A stretch of DNA of 25,924 nt from Halobacteriovoraceae bacterium (lineage in GTDB: Bacteria > Bdellovibrionota > Bacteriovoracia > Bacteriovoracales > Bacteriovoracaceae): assembly GCA_002718735.1 (NCBI GenBank), contig PBFR01000010.1, forward strand, positions 1-25,924, in the 5' to 3' direction. Both the position numbers and the translations under genes were made by a program. Positions 14,738 through 22,089 of the stretch are shown piece after piece (within the stretch, counting starts at the first letter, position 1; the number at the start of each line of letters is the position of its first letter). Below the pieces are notes generated by a model. It saw only the letters and a program-made list of their open reading frames with translations. It was not told the origin of the DNA and searched no databases.

Positions 14738-15355
14738 TTGAGAATTTTGACCCTTTTTTTAGTATTATTCTCTTTAAATTTAAAGGCACGTCAAAACTCC
14801 TACAAGTCTCCAAAGAAGAGTAAAAAACTTAAGCTAAATGCAAACCATGAAGATGCCAGATTGCAGGCTTTTCAAATTTCTTACGAATTAAACGGCTTCA
14901 ATGACGAACAAAAAGAAAAGATGGACTTGGCCCTTCAAAAATTAAAGATTGTTTTAAAGTCACAAGAATTTAAGGAAGAAGTTCTCACTCATACCTTCAA
15001 AGGAGAGAAGCGTTTCTACAAAAGCAAAGGTATGAGTAATCAAGAAATTTACGACCACATACTTAAAGGAGTTGAGGACCTTTCTCCCGTTGAAGACTTT
15101 GAAATGGATCTAAAGCTTACCCTATACCATAGCAAAACTAACACTGTAGGATACACTTATCCCAACACTAATGAGATTTGGGTAAATGACAAATATTTTA
15201 ACTCTTATAGCTTAGGCGAAGTTGCAAACAATGCCATGCACGAGTGGTTGCATAAGATCGGTTTTGAACACTCTTATTACAATAACCCTGACAGACCTTT
15301 CACAGTCCCGTATGCCATCGGTGAAATTGTTGAGAAGTTAATCAATAATTTATAG
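14738..15355 (+). CDS. Secreted zinc metalloprotease with metzincin-type motif
   Basis: The start is TTG 14738, backed by a strong AAGGAGGA 4 bp upstream (205 residues). A signal peptide (MRILTLFLVLFSLNLKA) is followed by a basic linker and a helical region. The zinc motif HEWLHKIGFEH (H168, E169, H172, H178) fits HExxHxxGxxH exactly, and a following TVPYAIG may supply the turn under the metal site. I recall similar proteins with PYAIG after the zinc motif in predatory bacteria but no named family. It is expected to cleave proteins outside the cytoplasm. The upstream palindromes suggest control by the divergent MerR-type regulator. Its 3' end overlaps the converging response-regulator gene by 14 bp. 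Confidence 0.82.
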   Translation: MRILTLFLVLFSLNLKARQNSYKSPKKSKKLKLNANHEDARLQAFQISYELNGFNDEQKEKMDLALQKLKIVLKSQEFKEEVLTHTFKGEKRFYKSKGMSNQEIYDHILKGVEDLSPVEDFEMDLKLTLYHSKTNTVGYTYPNTNEIWVNDKYFNSYSLGEVANNAMHEWLHKIGFEHSYYNNPDRPFTVPYAIGEIVEKLINNL

Positions 15356-15728
15356 AGTCGCCATCAAACGATTGGTCAATTGCCTCTTTCAAGTCTTGTA
15401 AAGAAATCGGCTTTTTCAAAATTTGAAGCCTTTCAGGTGACTTCACTTTACTTGCAATTTCTTCTTGGGTGTAGCCACTAATGATAATGAATGGAAGGCT
15501 TATCCCCTTATCCAACACCAACTGATATAAATTGGTCCCAAGGTCATCTTTGAGACTCTCATCGCTAACAATGCAGTCAATTCCTTCTAGCTCGGGATTG
15601 GAATCCAGGTAGTCCTTAAATTGTGCACCAGACTCTAATGTAATTAGATCATACCCCTGCTTTTGGAGGAACATTTTCCACATTACCAGAATATCTTTAT
15701 TGTCATCGATTAAAATTAGTTTTCTCAT
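15342..15728 (-). CDS. Single-domain response regulator
   Basis: Read from ATG 15728 (128 residues), the protein is one receiver domain with no output domain. The acidic pair D8/D9, phospho-acceptor D56 (CIVSDESL), S84 (IIISGYT) and K106 (LKKP) are all present, so phosphorylation should be normal. An alternative ATG at 15758 adds ten residues before the receiver fold; neither start has a clear ribosome site. Possible partners in the window are the DHp-only membrane protein and the hybrid kinase, but no gene adjacency supports either. It overlaps the converging protease gene by 14 bp. Confidence 0.82.
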   Translation of the reverse strand: MRKLILIDDNKDILVMWKMFLQKQGYDLITLESGAQFKDYLDSNPELEGIDCIVSDESLKDDLGTNLYQLVLDKGISLPFIIISGYTQEEIASKVKSPERLQILKKPISLQDLKEAIDQSFDGDSINY

Positions 15729-15903
15729 AGTGACAATATTTAACCATCTCACTAGCATAAAAAGAAGTATAATCTTTTAATACAGATATTTTTTAGTCCA
15801 TGCCAAGTGAAAATCGAGCTGTGAAGCTTATCAGAACTGGTAATCAAGGATTAAAATGATCAACTTAAAAGAAGCAGCGCTTCAGCTAAATAGGAGGAAT
15901 AAA

Positions 15904-16701
15904 ATGACGCCAAGAACACTAATACCCCTAACACTATTTTACGTGGTTTTATTTAGCTGTTCGCAAACCCCTACAGGAAGAAGACAACTTACTTTGCTGC
16001 CCGAGGACCAATTAGCAAAAATGGGTGATCAATCATTTAAGCAAATGCAACAACAACAAAAGGTAAGCAACAATCAAGATTTAAAGAGGCGAATTGAATG
16101 CATCTCTAGAAGAGTTGTAACGAGCATGAATAAAGATAATGATTTTAGTGAATGGGAAGTAAAAGTTTTTGAAAGCGATGCAATTAATGCATTTGCGACT
16201 CCTGGCAAGAATATTGGGGTCTATACAGGTCTGATAAATGCAGCCCAATCCAATGACCAAATTGCATCGGTTATTGGTCATGAGGTTGGCCATGTACTCG
16301 CCAGCCACGGCAACGAAAGAATTAGCCAAAGCTTGATTGTTCAGGGTGGTCTTGTTGCCGCAGACATAGCACTGGACTCAGGAAACTCACAAAAGAATCA
16401 GATGATTCTGGGTGCCTTGGGCCTCGGAGCACAACTGGGAATTTTGCTCCCCTATTCTAGAAAACATGAAAGTGAAGCTGACCAAATCGGACTGGATTTA
16501 ATGGCAAAAGCAGGCTTCAATCCAAGGGCTGCTGTTGAATTCTGGCAAATAATGGAAAAACAAAGCAAGTCTCAACCACCTGAGTGGTTAAGCACACACC
16601 CAGCCCCTACAAGTAGAATCAAAGAGCTAGAAAAGAATATGAACAAGGCCATAAAAAAGTATAATACAGCCAAGGCTAAATTCAGAGCTTGTCCTAGTTA
16701 A
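15904..16701 (+). CDS. M48-family metalloprotease lipoprotein (LoiP/YggG-like)
   Basis: I use ATG 15904, with AGGAGG 6 bp upstream (265 residues); it places a lipobox LFSC with C19 at the expected distance. After the signal comes a region with the usual TGRRQLTLL stretch. The zinc motif is HEVGH (H126, E127, H130), followed by SRKHESEADQIGLDLMAKAGF, the third-ligand and AD motif of M48 periplasmic proteases. Near the end, WLSTHPAP is also typical. Family members degrade misfolded outer-membrane or periplasmic proteins. It heads a plus-strand run with the exported protein at 16765 (63 bp) and the baeRF-like gene. Confidence 0.9.
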   Translation: MTPRTLIPLTLFYVVLFSCSQTPTGRRQLTLLPEDQLAKMGDQSFKQMQQQQKVSNNQDLKRRIECISRRVVTSMNKDNDFSEWEVKVFESDAINAFATPGKNIGVYTGLINAAQSNDQIASVIGHEVGHVLASHGNERISQSLIVQGGLVAADIALDSGNSQKNQMILGALGLGAQLGILLPYSRKHESEADQIGLDLMAKAGFNPRAAVEFWQIMEKQSKSQPPEWLSTHPAPTSRIKELEKNMNKAIKKYNTAKAKFRACPS

Positions 16702-16764
16702 AACACTGGCACATTGGTTGCATTTTTTCATTCCTAACTGGGGATAACTCCTTAGGAGGAAAAA

Positions 16765-17190
16765 ATGCTTAAATTTTTAAACTTCAACATCTTCTGTGTT
16801 GGCCTCACCATAATGGGGCTCACTCTACAAGTGAATGCGAGTAAAGTTCCTCGCTCACATGAGACTTCAGTAACAACCTCTTCAATTAACAACCCCAACT
16901 TCTATAAAGCAGAGGGTGTTGTAGAATCAAAGAAAAGGGTGCGGTTTAGCGGCGCGAGAAGTGAAAGCATGGTCGTTACTATAAGAAATAGAAAAAATAG
17001 CAAGGTCGCAATTGATCTTGGTGAGGCGAGTGACTTTGTACGAATAAAAGAAGGTGAGACAAAATTGAGAGTGGTTGGACAAATTAAAACCATTGGAAAT
17101 CAACCATTGCTCTTGGCGTCTGAAGTTTATTTAGATGGGGAGCTTATTAAAGTAACCAAAGGCTCTAACAAACCACTACAAGCTGAATAA
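16765..17190 (+). CDS. Exported protein of unknown function
   Basis: A 141-residue protein with a signal peptide (MLKFLNFNIFCVGLTIMGLTLQVNA) and a strong AGGAGG ribosome site. The mature part has an unstructured Ser/Thr/Asn-rich start, then a beta-rich region (VVESKKRVRFSGARS, VVTIRNRKNSKVAIDLG, LRVVGQIKTI, PLLLASEVYLDGELI) with the look of a small OB or barrel fold. No family recognised. It lies between the M48 lipoprotein and the baeRF-like gene, 13 bp before the latter, suggesting co-expression. Confidence 0.75.
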   Translation: MLKFLNFNIFCVGLTIMGLTLQVNASKVPRSHETSVTTSSINNPNFYKAEGVVESKKRVRFSGARSESMVVTIRNRKNSKVAIDLGEASDFVRIKEGETKLRVVGQIKTIGNQPLLLASEVYLDGELIKVTKGSNKPLQAE

Positions 17191-17203
17191 CAAAGGAAAT
17201 GGC

Positions 17204-18238
17204 ATGAACAAGCAACTAGACTATATTTTAAAACTTAGCTCTAAAAATGAAAAACCCGTACTTAGCGCTTTTCTAAATTTAAAGGATGTTGACCACTCTT
17301 TGAAAAAAATTAGGAGCTTGTTTGTAAAGTGCAAGAATGAATTGGAAAGATCAGGTAAAAGTATAAAAAAGTTGGATAAAATGTTGGAAGACAATCTAGT
17401 TTCAGGCTCTGAGCTCAAACTCGATAGTGGACTTAAAGATGTTAATGTTGCTCTGTATGTATTTGACAAGGAAGTAGTTTCAATAAAGGTCAATCGTAAG
17501 TTTAAAGATCAATATTGCATCAATGAGCACCCATTTATTCTACCTTTATTAAGAAACAATTTTAATGATATAAAGGCCATTGTCATAAATAGAAACTTTG
17601 TGAAGGTTTTTGAATTTGAAAATGACAATTTAAATGAAGTATCAATGAACCTCTCCCCCATTGATGTAAAGGTCGACGAATATGATAGCCAGTCCATACC
17701 AGACAGAAATAACGACAGAAAAGACGAAGTCATTAAATTATATATTAAGCAGCTAATGAATGAGATAGAAAAAAAGTTCTTAAAAAACAACGACAAGTTG
17801 CTTTTCTTATCAAACGAGGAGTCGCTTTCGCCAATCAAGCAATATATGGAAAGTAGTCAATGGAAAAAAAATTTCATTGTCGAAAAACACAACTTTCCAA
17901 ATGACGACACAATGGCAATAAAGGAAAGAATAGAACAAACCATCGAAAAGAATAAAATGGCGCACTTTAGGCCGGCCAAGAATAACAGACAAAAAGAGTA
18001 CCATAGCCTAAATACAGTAAGAAAAGAAATCGATCTATACAATATGCAGTCTTTTATAATGAGAGACTCTCTAATTGAAATGGCATCAGAGAATATTGAG
18101 CGTCACCAAGATTTGAACCAATTTATCTTAGGCCTTATCAAGAACAAGGTGAAAGTTTCAACTTATGAAAATATAAAAGAGAACTTCATCGTTGAGGTAA
18201 AGACATTTCAAGAGAAGAGTTTCACTGTCCAAACTTAG
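17204..18238 (+). CDS. baeRF-like (eRF1/pelota-related) protein
   Basis: A 344-residue cytosolic protein. The early PVLSAFLNL, the central VALYVFDKEVV and HPFILPLLRNNFNDIKAIVINRNFVKVFEFENDNLNEV, and a following helix-rich domain with LLFLSNEESLSPIKQYM match the plan of the bacterial eRF1-like (baeRF) families. The homology proposes a link to ribosome rescue or stress, but their biochemistry is mostly untested. I see no GGQ tripeptide, so peptide release like true eRF1 is unlikely. AAAGGA lies before the ATG. It is last in the M48-exported protein run and its 3' end overlaps the converging YihY-type gene by 17 bp. Confidence 0.6.
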   Translation: MNKQLDYILKLSSKNEKPVLSAFLNLKDVDHSLKKIRSLFVKCKNELERSGKSIKKLDKMLEDNLVSGSELKLDSGLKDVNVALYVFDKEVVSIKVNRKFKDQYCINEHPFILPLLRNNFNDIKAIVINRNFVKVFEFENDNLNEVSMNLSPIDVKVDEYDSQSIPDRNNDRKDEVIKLYIKQLMNEIEKKFLKNNDKLLFLSNEESLSPIKQYMESSQWKKNFIVEKHNFPNDDTMAIKERIEQTIEKNKMAHFRPAKNNRQKEYHSLNTVRKEIDLYNMQSFIMRDSLIEMASENIERHQDLNQFILGLIKNKVKVSTYENIKENFIVEVKTFQEKSFTVQT

Positions 18239-19772
18239 TAAGTGAATGATTGTTCGATAGTTTAACAAACTCATGACCAATCCGACTAGGGCATTGATTA
18301 TAGAGACAGCTACCTTTTAAAACTTGTTTTTCATGATTTATTGAGAACTCAAACAAGTTGTTCAGCCCCACTTGGCCAATAAGTTTAAATTGCGGTGTAC
18401 TCCCCTTTAGCAACAACACTCTTCGCTTAAAATCATACACCAACCTATTCACAGCAATCTTCGTACCGTTAATACTTAAGTTCATATTATGGATTGAAAC
18501 TTCAGTAAGACTCCCATAGCCAAAAATTCTAATCATCTGGTCAAAATCATCTACCAGTTGATTCAAGCTATTTAGCTCAATATTAACTTTCGCACCTATG
18601 ATTTTCATTGAGCTCTTTTGTTTTTTAAGACCTAGGGCAAGCCAACCAATTTCATTTCTAAGGTATTTAAATGTAGCGAACCCATCATCAACATGGAGTT
18701 TGCAATTTTGAACTTGATAGTCTCCTAAAAGTGTTTGTACATCAATATCTTCATATTCCATCTGAATTTTAAAATCTTCTAGCTTTGATCGAATCTTCTT
18801 ATCTAGGTGGGTAGGAAAGTAAATTCGGCCGCATAGAAGTAACAACAAGCCCATCGCAAGAAATACCCTAGGCCAACTAATACCATGTGTTCCCTCCTCC
18901 CTGAAGTTCATAAAGATATTTTTGAATCTGTAGTATTCTCTTAGGCTGGGGTCTTCAAGAAGAAAATAATTAACCTCTCCACCAAACAATACACTTGCAA
19001 ATGTTAATCTCAACCATAAGAGTGTAATAATAATTACTCCAAGAGCTCCATAAACCTTATTGAAGGACCCAAAGTTACTCACATAGAAACTAAAAAGAAG
19101 TGCTAAGGTGCTTCCAAACACAGTTGCCACAATCGCACCTGGAAGAAAGGAGTGCCAACTATTTTTTCTTCGGTGTTCAGGTAGGTATTTATATACAAAA
19201 CATAACCCAAAAACCATATATAGAGATACAACGGCCCATTGAAAAAGTATAAAAACAAATTCAAACCTTTCTGAAAATTCAAAGAATGAAAAAACGATGG
19301 GCAATACTGTTAACATAAACCCTAAAAAGAGAAAACTAATTATAAGAAGAAGGGTATATAGAATTGACTCTCCCAGAGAAAAAAGAAAGTGCTTTTCATT
19401 CTTTCTACAAAATACAATATTTAGGCTATGTGCTAGGCTTCTCGTTACGTTATTGGCCAGCCAGAGGGAGATAAGAAAGGAAAATGCAGTCGCGATATTT
19501 ACAGTGTCTAGATTCTCATTAATTCTATTGGCCTGGCCTTCAATTAATTGATAGACACCTAGAGGAACTAACTCTTGAATTAAACTAAAGTGTCCCCAAT
19601 CCAAGTTAAAGTTTAAAATTAAATATATACCGACTAGAACCGAAATTATGGGAATAAAGCTTAAAAAGCTATGGTAGGCCACAGAGCTGGACAAAATAAA
19701 AATGTCATCGGCATCGGCCTTATTTTGAATAGCTTTGAGAACCCTTTTAAATTTGTCTCTTTTGCGAGGCAT
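18222..19772 (-). CDS. YihY/BrkB protein fused to an extracytoplasmic AsmA-like domain
   Basis: The protein (516 residues from ATG 19772; a GTG two codons upstream is possible) is far longer than the usual 280-320. Residues 25-275 are a YihY/BrkB six-helix domain with SSSVAYHSFLSFIPIISV, YVSNFGSFNKVYGALG and FGGEVN. An extra membrane helix (about 302-321) leads to about 195 extracytoplasmic residues of alternating strands (YQVQNCKLHVDDGFATFK, VSIHNMNLSINGTK, GSTPQFKLIGQVGL). These look like an AsmA-type beta-groove fragment, which in other proteins carries lipids across the periplasm. It follows the small membrane-protein gene closely and is last of four genes. The AsmA likeness is my reading of the pattern and needs a profile search. 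Confidence 0.8.
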   Translation of the reverse strand: MPRKRDKFKRVLKAIQNKADADDIFILSSSVAYHSFLSFIPIISVLVGIYLILNFNLDWGHFSLIQELVPLGVYQLIEGQANRINENLDTVNIATAFSFLISLWLANNVTRSLAHSLNIVFCRKNEKHFLFSLGESILYTLLLIISFLFLGFMLTVLPIVFSFFEFSERFEFVFILFQWAVVSLYMVFGLCFVYKYLPEHRRKNSWHSFLPGAIVATVFGSTLALLFSFYVSNFGSFNKVYGALGVIIITLLWLRLTFASVLFGGEVNYFLLEDPSLREYYRFKNIFMNFREEGTHGISWPRVFLAMGLLLLLCGRIYFPTHLDKKIRSKLEDFKIQMEYEDIDVQTLLGDYQVQNCKLHVDDGFATFKYLRNEIGWLALGLKKQKSSMKIIGAKVNIELNSLNQLVDDFDQMIRIFGYGSLTEVSIHNMNLSINGTKIAVNRLVYDFKRRVLLLKGSTPQFKLIGQVGLNNLFEFSINHEKQVLKGSCLYNQCPSRIGHEFVKLSNNHSLTKFGQ

Positions 19773-19780
19773 CGGCACGT

Positions 19781-19966
19781 TTACTTTGGACTAAGGCCAT
19801 TGAGGTCCTCACCTGTGCTTGTATATAAAACGTCTGTTTTACCACTAAAAACGAATAAAGCTTTGGAACCAAAATTTATTTTTGAGGCCATAAAACTGAG
19901 CATGTAAAAAAGAGCGCTTACAAAAACAAAGGTTAATGCTTCAGATGAAAGTAATGATTTTTTCAT
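19781..19966 (-). CDS. Small single-pass membrane protein
   Basis: A 61-residue protein with one hydrophobic helix (about 9-28, EALTFVFVSALFYMLSFMAS) and a short polar tail. GGAA lies 8 bp before the ATG. It ends 8 bp before the ATG of the YihY-fusion gene and starts 15 bp after the exported helical protein gene, so it belongs to the same unit. No family recognised; a small accessory subunit is possible. Confidence 0.65.
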   Translation of the reverse strand: MKKSLLSSEALTFVFVSALFYMLSFMASKINFGSKALFVFSGKTDVLYTSTGEDLNGLSPK

Positions 19967-19981
19967 ATGGGCCGTTCCACT

Positions 19982-20392
19982 TTATTCTTCATTGTAGTAA
20001 CCCAATTCTTTTTCAACAACATCGAGGTTTGCTGCTAACCTTTCCAAATAGAATTCAATATCCACCAGTGACGCTTCATTATCATTATGTGGTCCAAACT
20101 CGTTAAATCTTCCTTGAAGATACTCAATTAGGAAGAGTGCCTCTTCAAAGTTATCTGAATGAGTAAGATATCGAAGTTTTTCGTTTGTATCCACAGACCC
20201 ATCAAGCAACAGTGATTTGTGCCTTAGGGAATCAAATCTCTTTAAAAGCTTGGCCTGCTCGCTTTCAACATCAAGTTTTTGATTTCCAGGGGTAACTCCC
20301 TTCAGTTCTGACAAGCGTTCGTATCGAATTCCGCTATTGGCTATTGCAAAGGCCATAAGTGAAAACATTCCGACATAGATAATCTTTCTCAT
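19982..20392 (-). CDS. Exported helical protein of unknown function
   Basis: A 136-residue protein with a signal peptide or anchor (MRKIIYVGMFSLMAFAIANS) and a highly charged, helix-forming remainder without Cys. GGAGGGAG lies just before the ATG. It is separated by 8 bp from the upstream 83-residue gene and 15 bp from the small membrane-protein gene, clearly one transcription unit. No family recognised. Confidence 0.72.
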   Translation of the reverse strand: MRKIIYVGMFSLMAFAIANSGIRYERLSELKGVTPGNQKLDVESEQAKLLKRFDSLRHKSLLLDGSVDTNEKLRYLTHSDNFEEALFLIEYLQGRFNEFGPHNDNEASLVDIEFYLERLAANLDVVEKELGYYNEE

Positions 20393-20400
20393 TCTCCCTC

Positions 20401-20652
20401 CTACAAAAATCTAAACATTCTTTTATCAATAAGATGTGCTTTATTGAGTGGTATGTAGAGAAAATCGAAGATTCCATTCTGAAGTTCCCACTTTACTTTG
20501 CTTAAGTCATCCACAAAACAAATCGTTGAGTTGCGAAAGCTTTTATCTTGTTCCAGGATACGAGCTGATGTGCTCTTGCTATACTTCCCCAAAACCAGCA
20601 ATGTCTTGTTTTCGTCTTCCAGGCTGACACTATTTCTAAGTCTGATAAGCAT
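20401..20652 (-). CDS. Small protein resembling a degenerate receiver fragment
   Basis: An 83-residue cytosolic protein with AAGGAT before the ATG. The pattern KTLLVLGKYSKS...STICFVDDLSKVKWELQNGIFDFLYIPLNKAHLI resembles the second half of a receiver domain, where GxFDFL.KP is typical, but the phospho-acceptor and the Lys of the KP motif are missing. The likeness is weak and could be chance. It is the first gene of the four-gene unit ending with the YihY fusion. Confidence 0.6.
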   Translation of the reverse strand: MLIRLRNSVSLEDENKTLLVLGKYSKSTSARILEQDKSFRNSTICFVDDLSKVKWELQNGIFDFLYIPLNKAHLIDKRMFRFL

Positions 20653-20761
20653 TATCCTTGCTCCTCGTTTAACTTTTAATAATCCTATCGAGCTTGAGAT
20701 TTACTTGTAAAAACGTAATTACTTTTGTGATCGCAAATGTTTTCCCTATGCTTTAAATATG

Positions 20762-21712
20762 CTAGGCAAACAAACGCTTAAACTTTGGATTGATTTGTGA
20801 AAGAAATATTAAAGATGGGACTGCAAAGAAAACACCAAGTGCCCCCCAAACTTTTCCCCACACCAAAAGAAAGAAAACAACGATAATTCCTGGTATGTTC
20901 AAAAAGTTTCCCATAATTTTTGGTTCTATCATATTTCCGAGGGTGAATTGTACAATCGAAGTTGACAGGATAAGGAACCAAAACTCAGGTCCAATATCAT
21001 ATGAAAAATAAAACATTGGCAAAGGGAGTAATGTTGCAACAATACTCCCCAAGTTGGGTATAAAGTTTAATATGAAAACTAAAATAGATACAGATTCCCA
21101 GTATTTGATGTCGAAGGCAATGAAGATAAGTGAAACCGCCATGGCTGTAAAAAAACTAATAAAAAATTTAATCTTTATATAGGTTCTTAAAAGTGCTCCT
21201 GTCTGTTTAAAGTCTAACACCATTTCAAGGTGTTTTTCAGGTGCAACGAATAGAAAAACATAGAAGACGAATGATAGGGCAAAAAGGCTCAAATAATTAA
21301 CAATTGAAAAAGAAAAGAACTGAAGAATAGACATTATGTGTTCGGTTATTTTTTGATCAATAAAGTATTCCTTTAGGTTAAACCGGTCCAGGTATGCCAG
21401 AAACGATTCCTGCACCCCCATCAACTCCTTCCCATGGGAGTTGAAGAAATCCAACCAACCCTGAATTGAGAAGGCGAACAAATACAAAAGTAAACTAGAT
21501 ACAACGAGAAACACGAAGCTAACACTGGCAACGTTCACACTTTTTGGCAACCTACATGCTCTTCCCCACCTATAAAGTGGGTATACAAAGACTCCAAAAC
21601 ACAATGCGTAGGCCAAAGGCAGTAATATACTTCTAAAGTATATTAGGCCTACAACACAGAAAACGAGTAATAGGCCATTATAGTAATATGGAAGCTTTTT
21701 AATAGCGCTCAT
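20762..21712 (-). CDS. AI-2E-family (PF01594-type) membrane permease
   Basis: A 316-residue protein with about eight membrane helices. The family signature is clear in the second half: LNFIPNLGSIVATLLPLP, then GNMIEPKIMGNFLNIPGI and LLVWGKVWGALGVFFAVPSL. The family includes TqsA, implicated in AI-2 export, and Na+/H+ antiporter-like members; substrate cannot be assigned by sequence, so the name is not evidence of quorum sensing. No ribosome site is evident before the ATG, but it follows the hibernation-factor gene by 21 bp and is probably translated from the shared message. Confidence 0.88.
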   Translation of the reverse strand: MSAIKKLPYYYNGLLLVFCVVGLIYFRSILLPLAYALCFGVFVYPLYRWGRACRLPKSVNVASVSFVFLVVSSLLLYLFAFSIQGWLDFFNSHGKELMGVQESFLAYLDRFNLKEYFIDQKITEHIMSILQFFSFSIVNYLSLFALSFVFYVFLFVAPEKHLEMVLDFKQTGALLRTYIKIKFFISFFTAMAVSLIFIAFDIKYWESVSILVFILNFIPNLGSIVATLLPLPMFYFSYDIGPEFWFLILSTSIVQFTLGNMIEPKIMGNFLNIPGIIVVFFLLVWGKVWGALGVFFAVPSLIFLSQINPKFKRLFA

Positions 21713-21733
21713 AAAAGCTACTAATTGGCGAAA

Positions 21734-22075
21734 TTAAAAAGGTCTAGCTCCAATAGAACTATTTCTGTCATTGAGCTTATTCTTTTGTTTTAAAATTTCA
21801 TTCTTAACTGTATCTAGTGCATCTCTAACACCTATCAACAATTGATTATTCTTTTTAGATGCATAAACGGGCTCTTTTCCTCGAACCCGAACTTCTACAG
21901 AGCATTCAAACAAAACAGGACCTCTACTTTCTTCAGGATTAACCTCTTTGATCCACACAAGAACATTTGTAAAGTCTAAATACCTATGATTGTCAAAGTA
22001 GTCTTCAATATAGGCCCTAATAACGTGGTCATCCATATTCTCTTTATTGGCCAATTCATTATAAATGTTAATCAT
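21734..22075 (-). CDS. HPF/RaiA-type ribosome hibernation factor
   Basis: A 113-residue protein with the short HPF fold. An N-terminal DDHVIRAYIEDYFD helix is followed by strands (FECSVEVRVRGKEPVYA) and a final helix with basic residues (VKNEILKQKNKL). Family members bind the small ribosomal subunit and silence ribosomes in stationary phase or stress. It is somewhat more divergent than E. coli HPF, with a Pro-rich insert (NPEESRGP). AAGGAGA precedes the ATG. It lies 14 bp after the transglutaminase-like gene and 21 bp before the AI-2E-family gene. Confidence 0.8.
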   Translation of the reverse strand: MINIYNELANKENMDDHVIRAYIEDYFDNHRYLDFTNVLVWIKEVNPEESRGPVLFECSVEVRVRGKEPVYASKKNNQLLIGVRDALDTVKNEILKQKNKLNDRNSSIGARPF

Positions 22076-22089
22076 TTACTATCTCCTTT

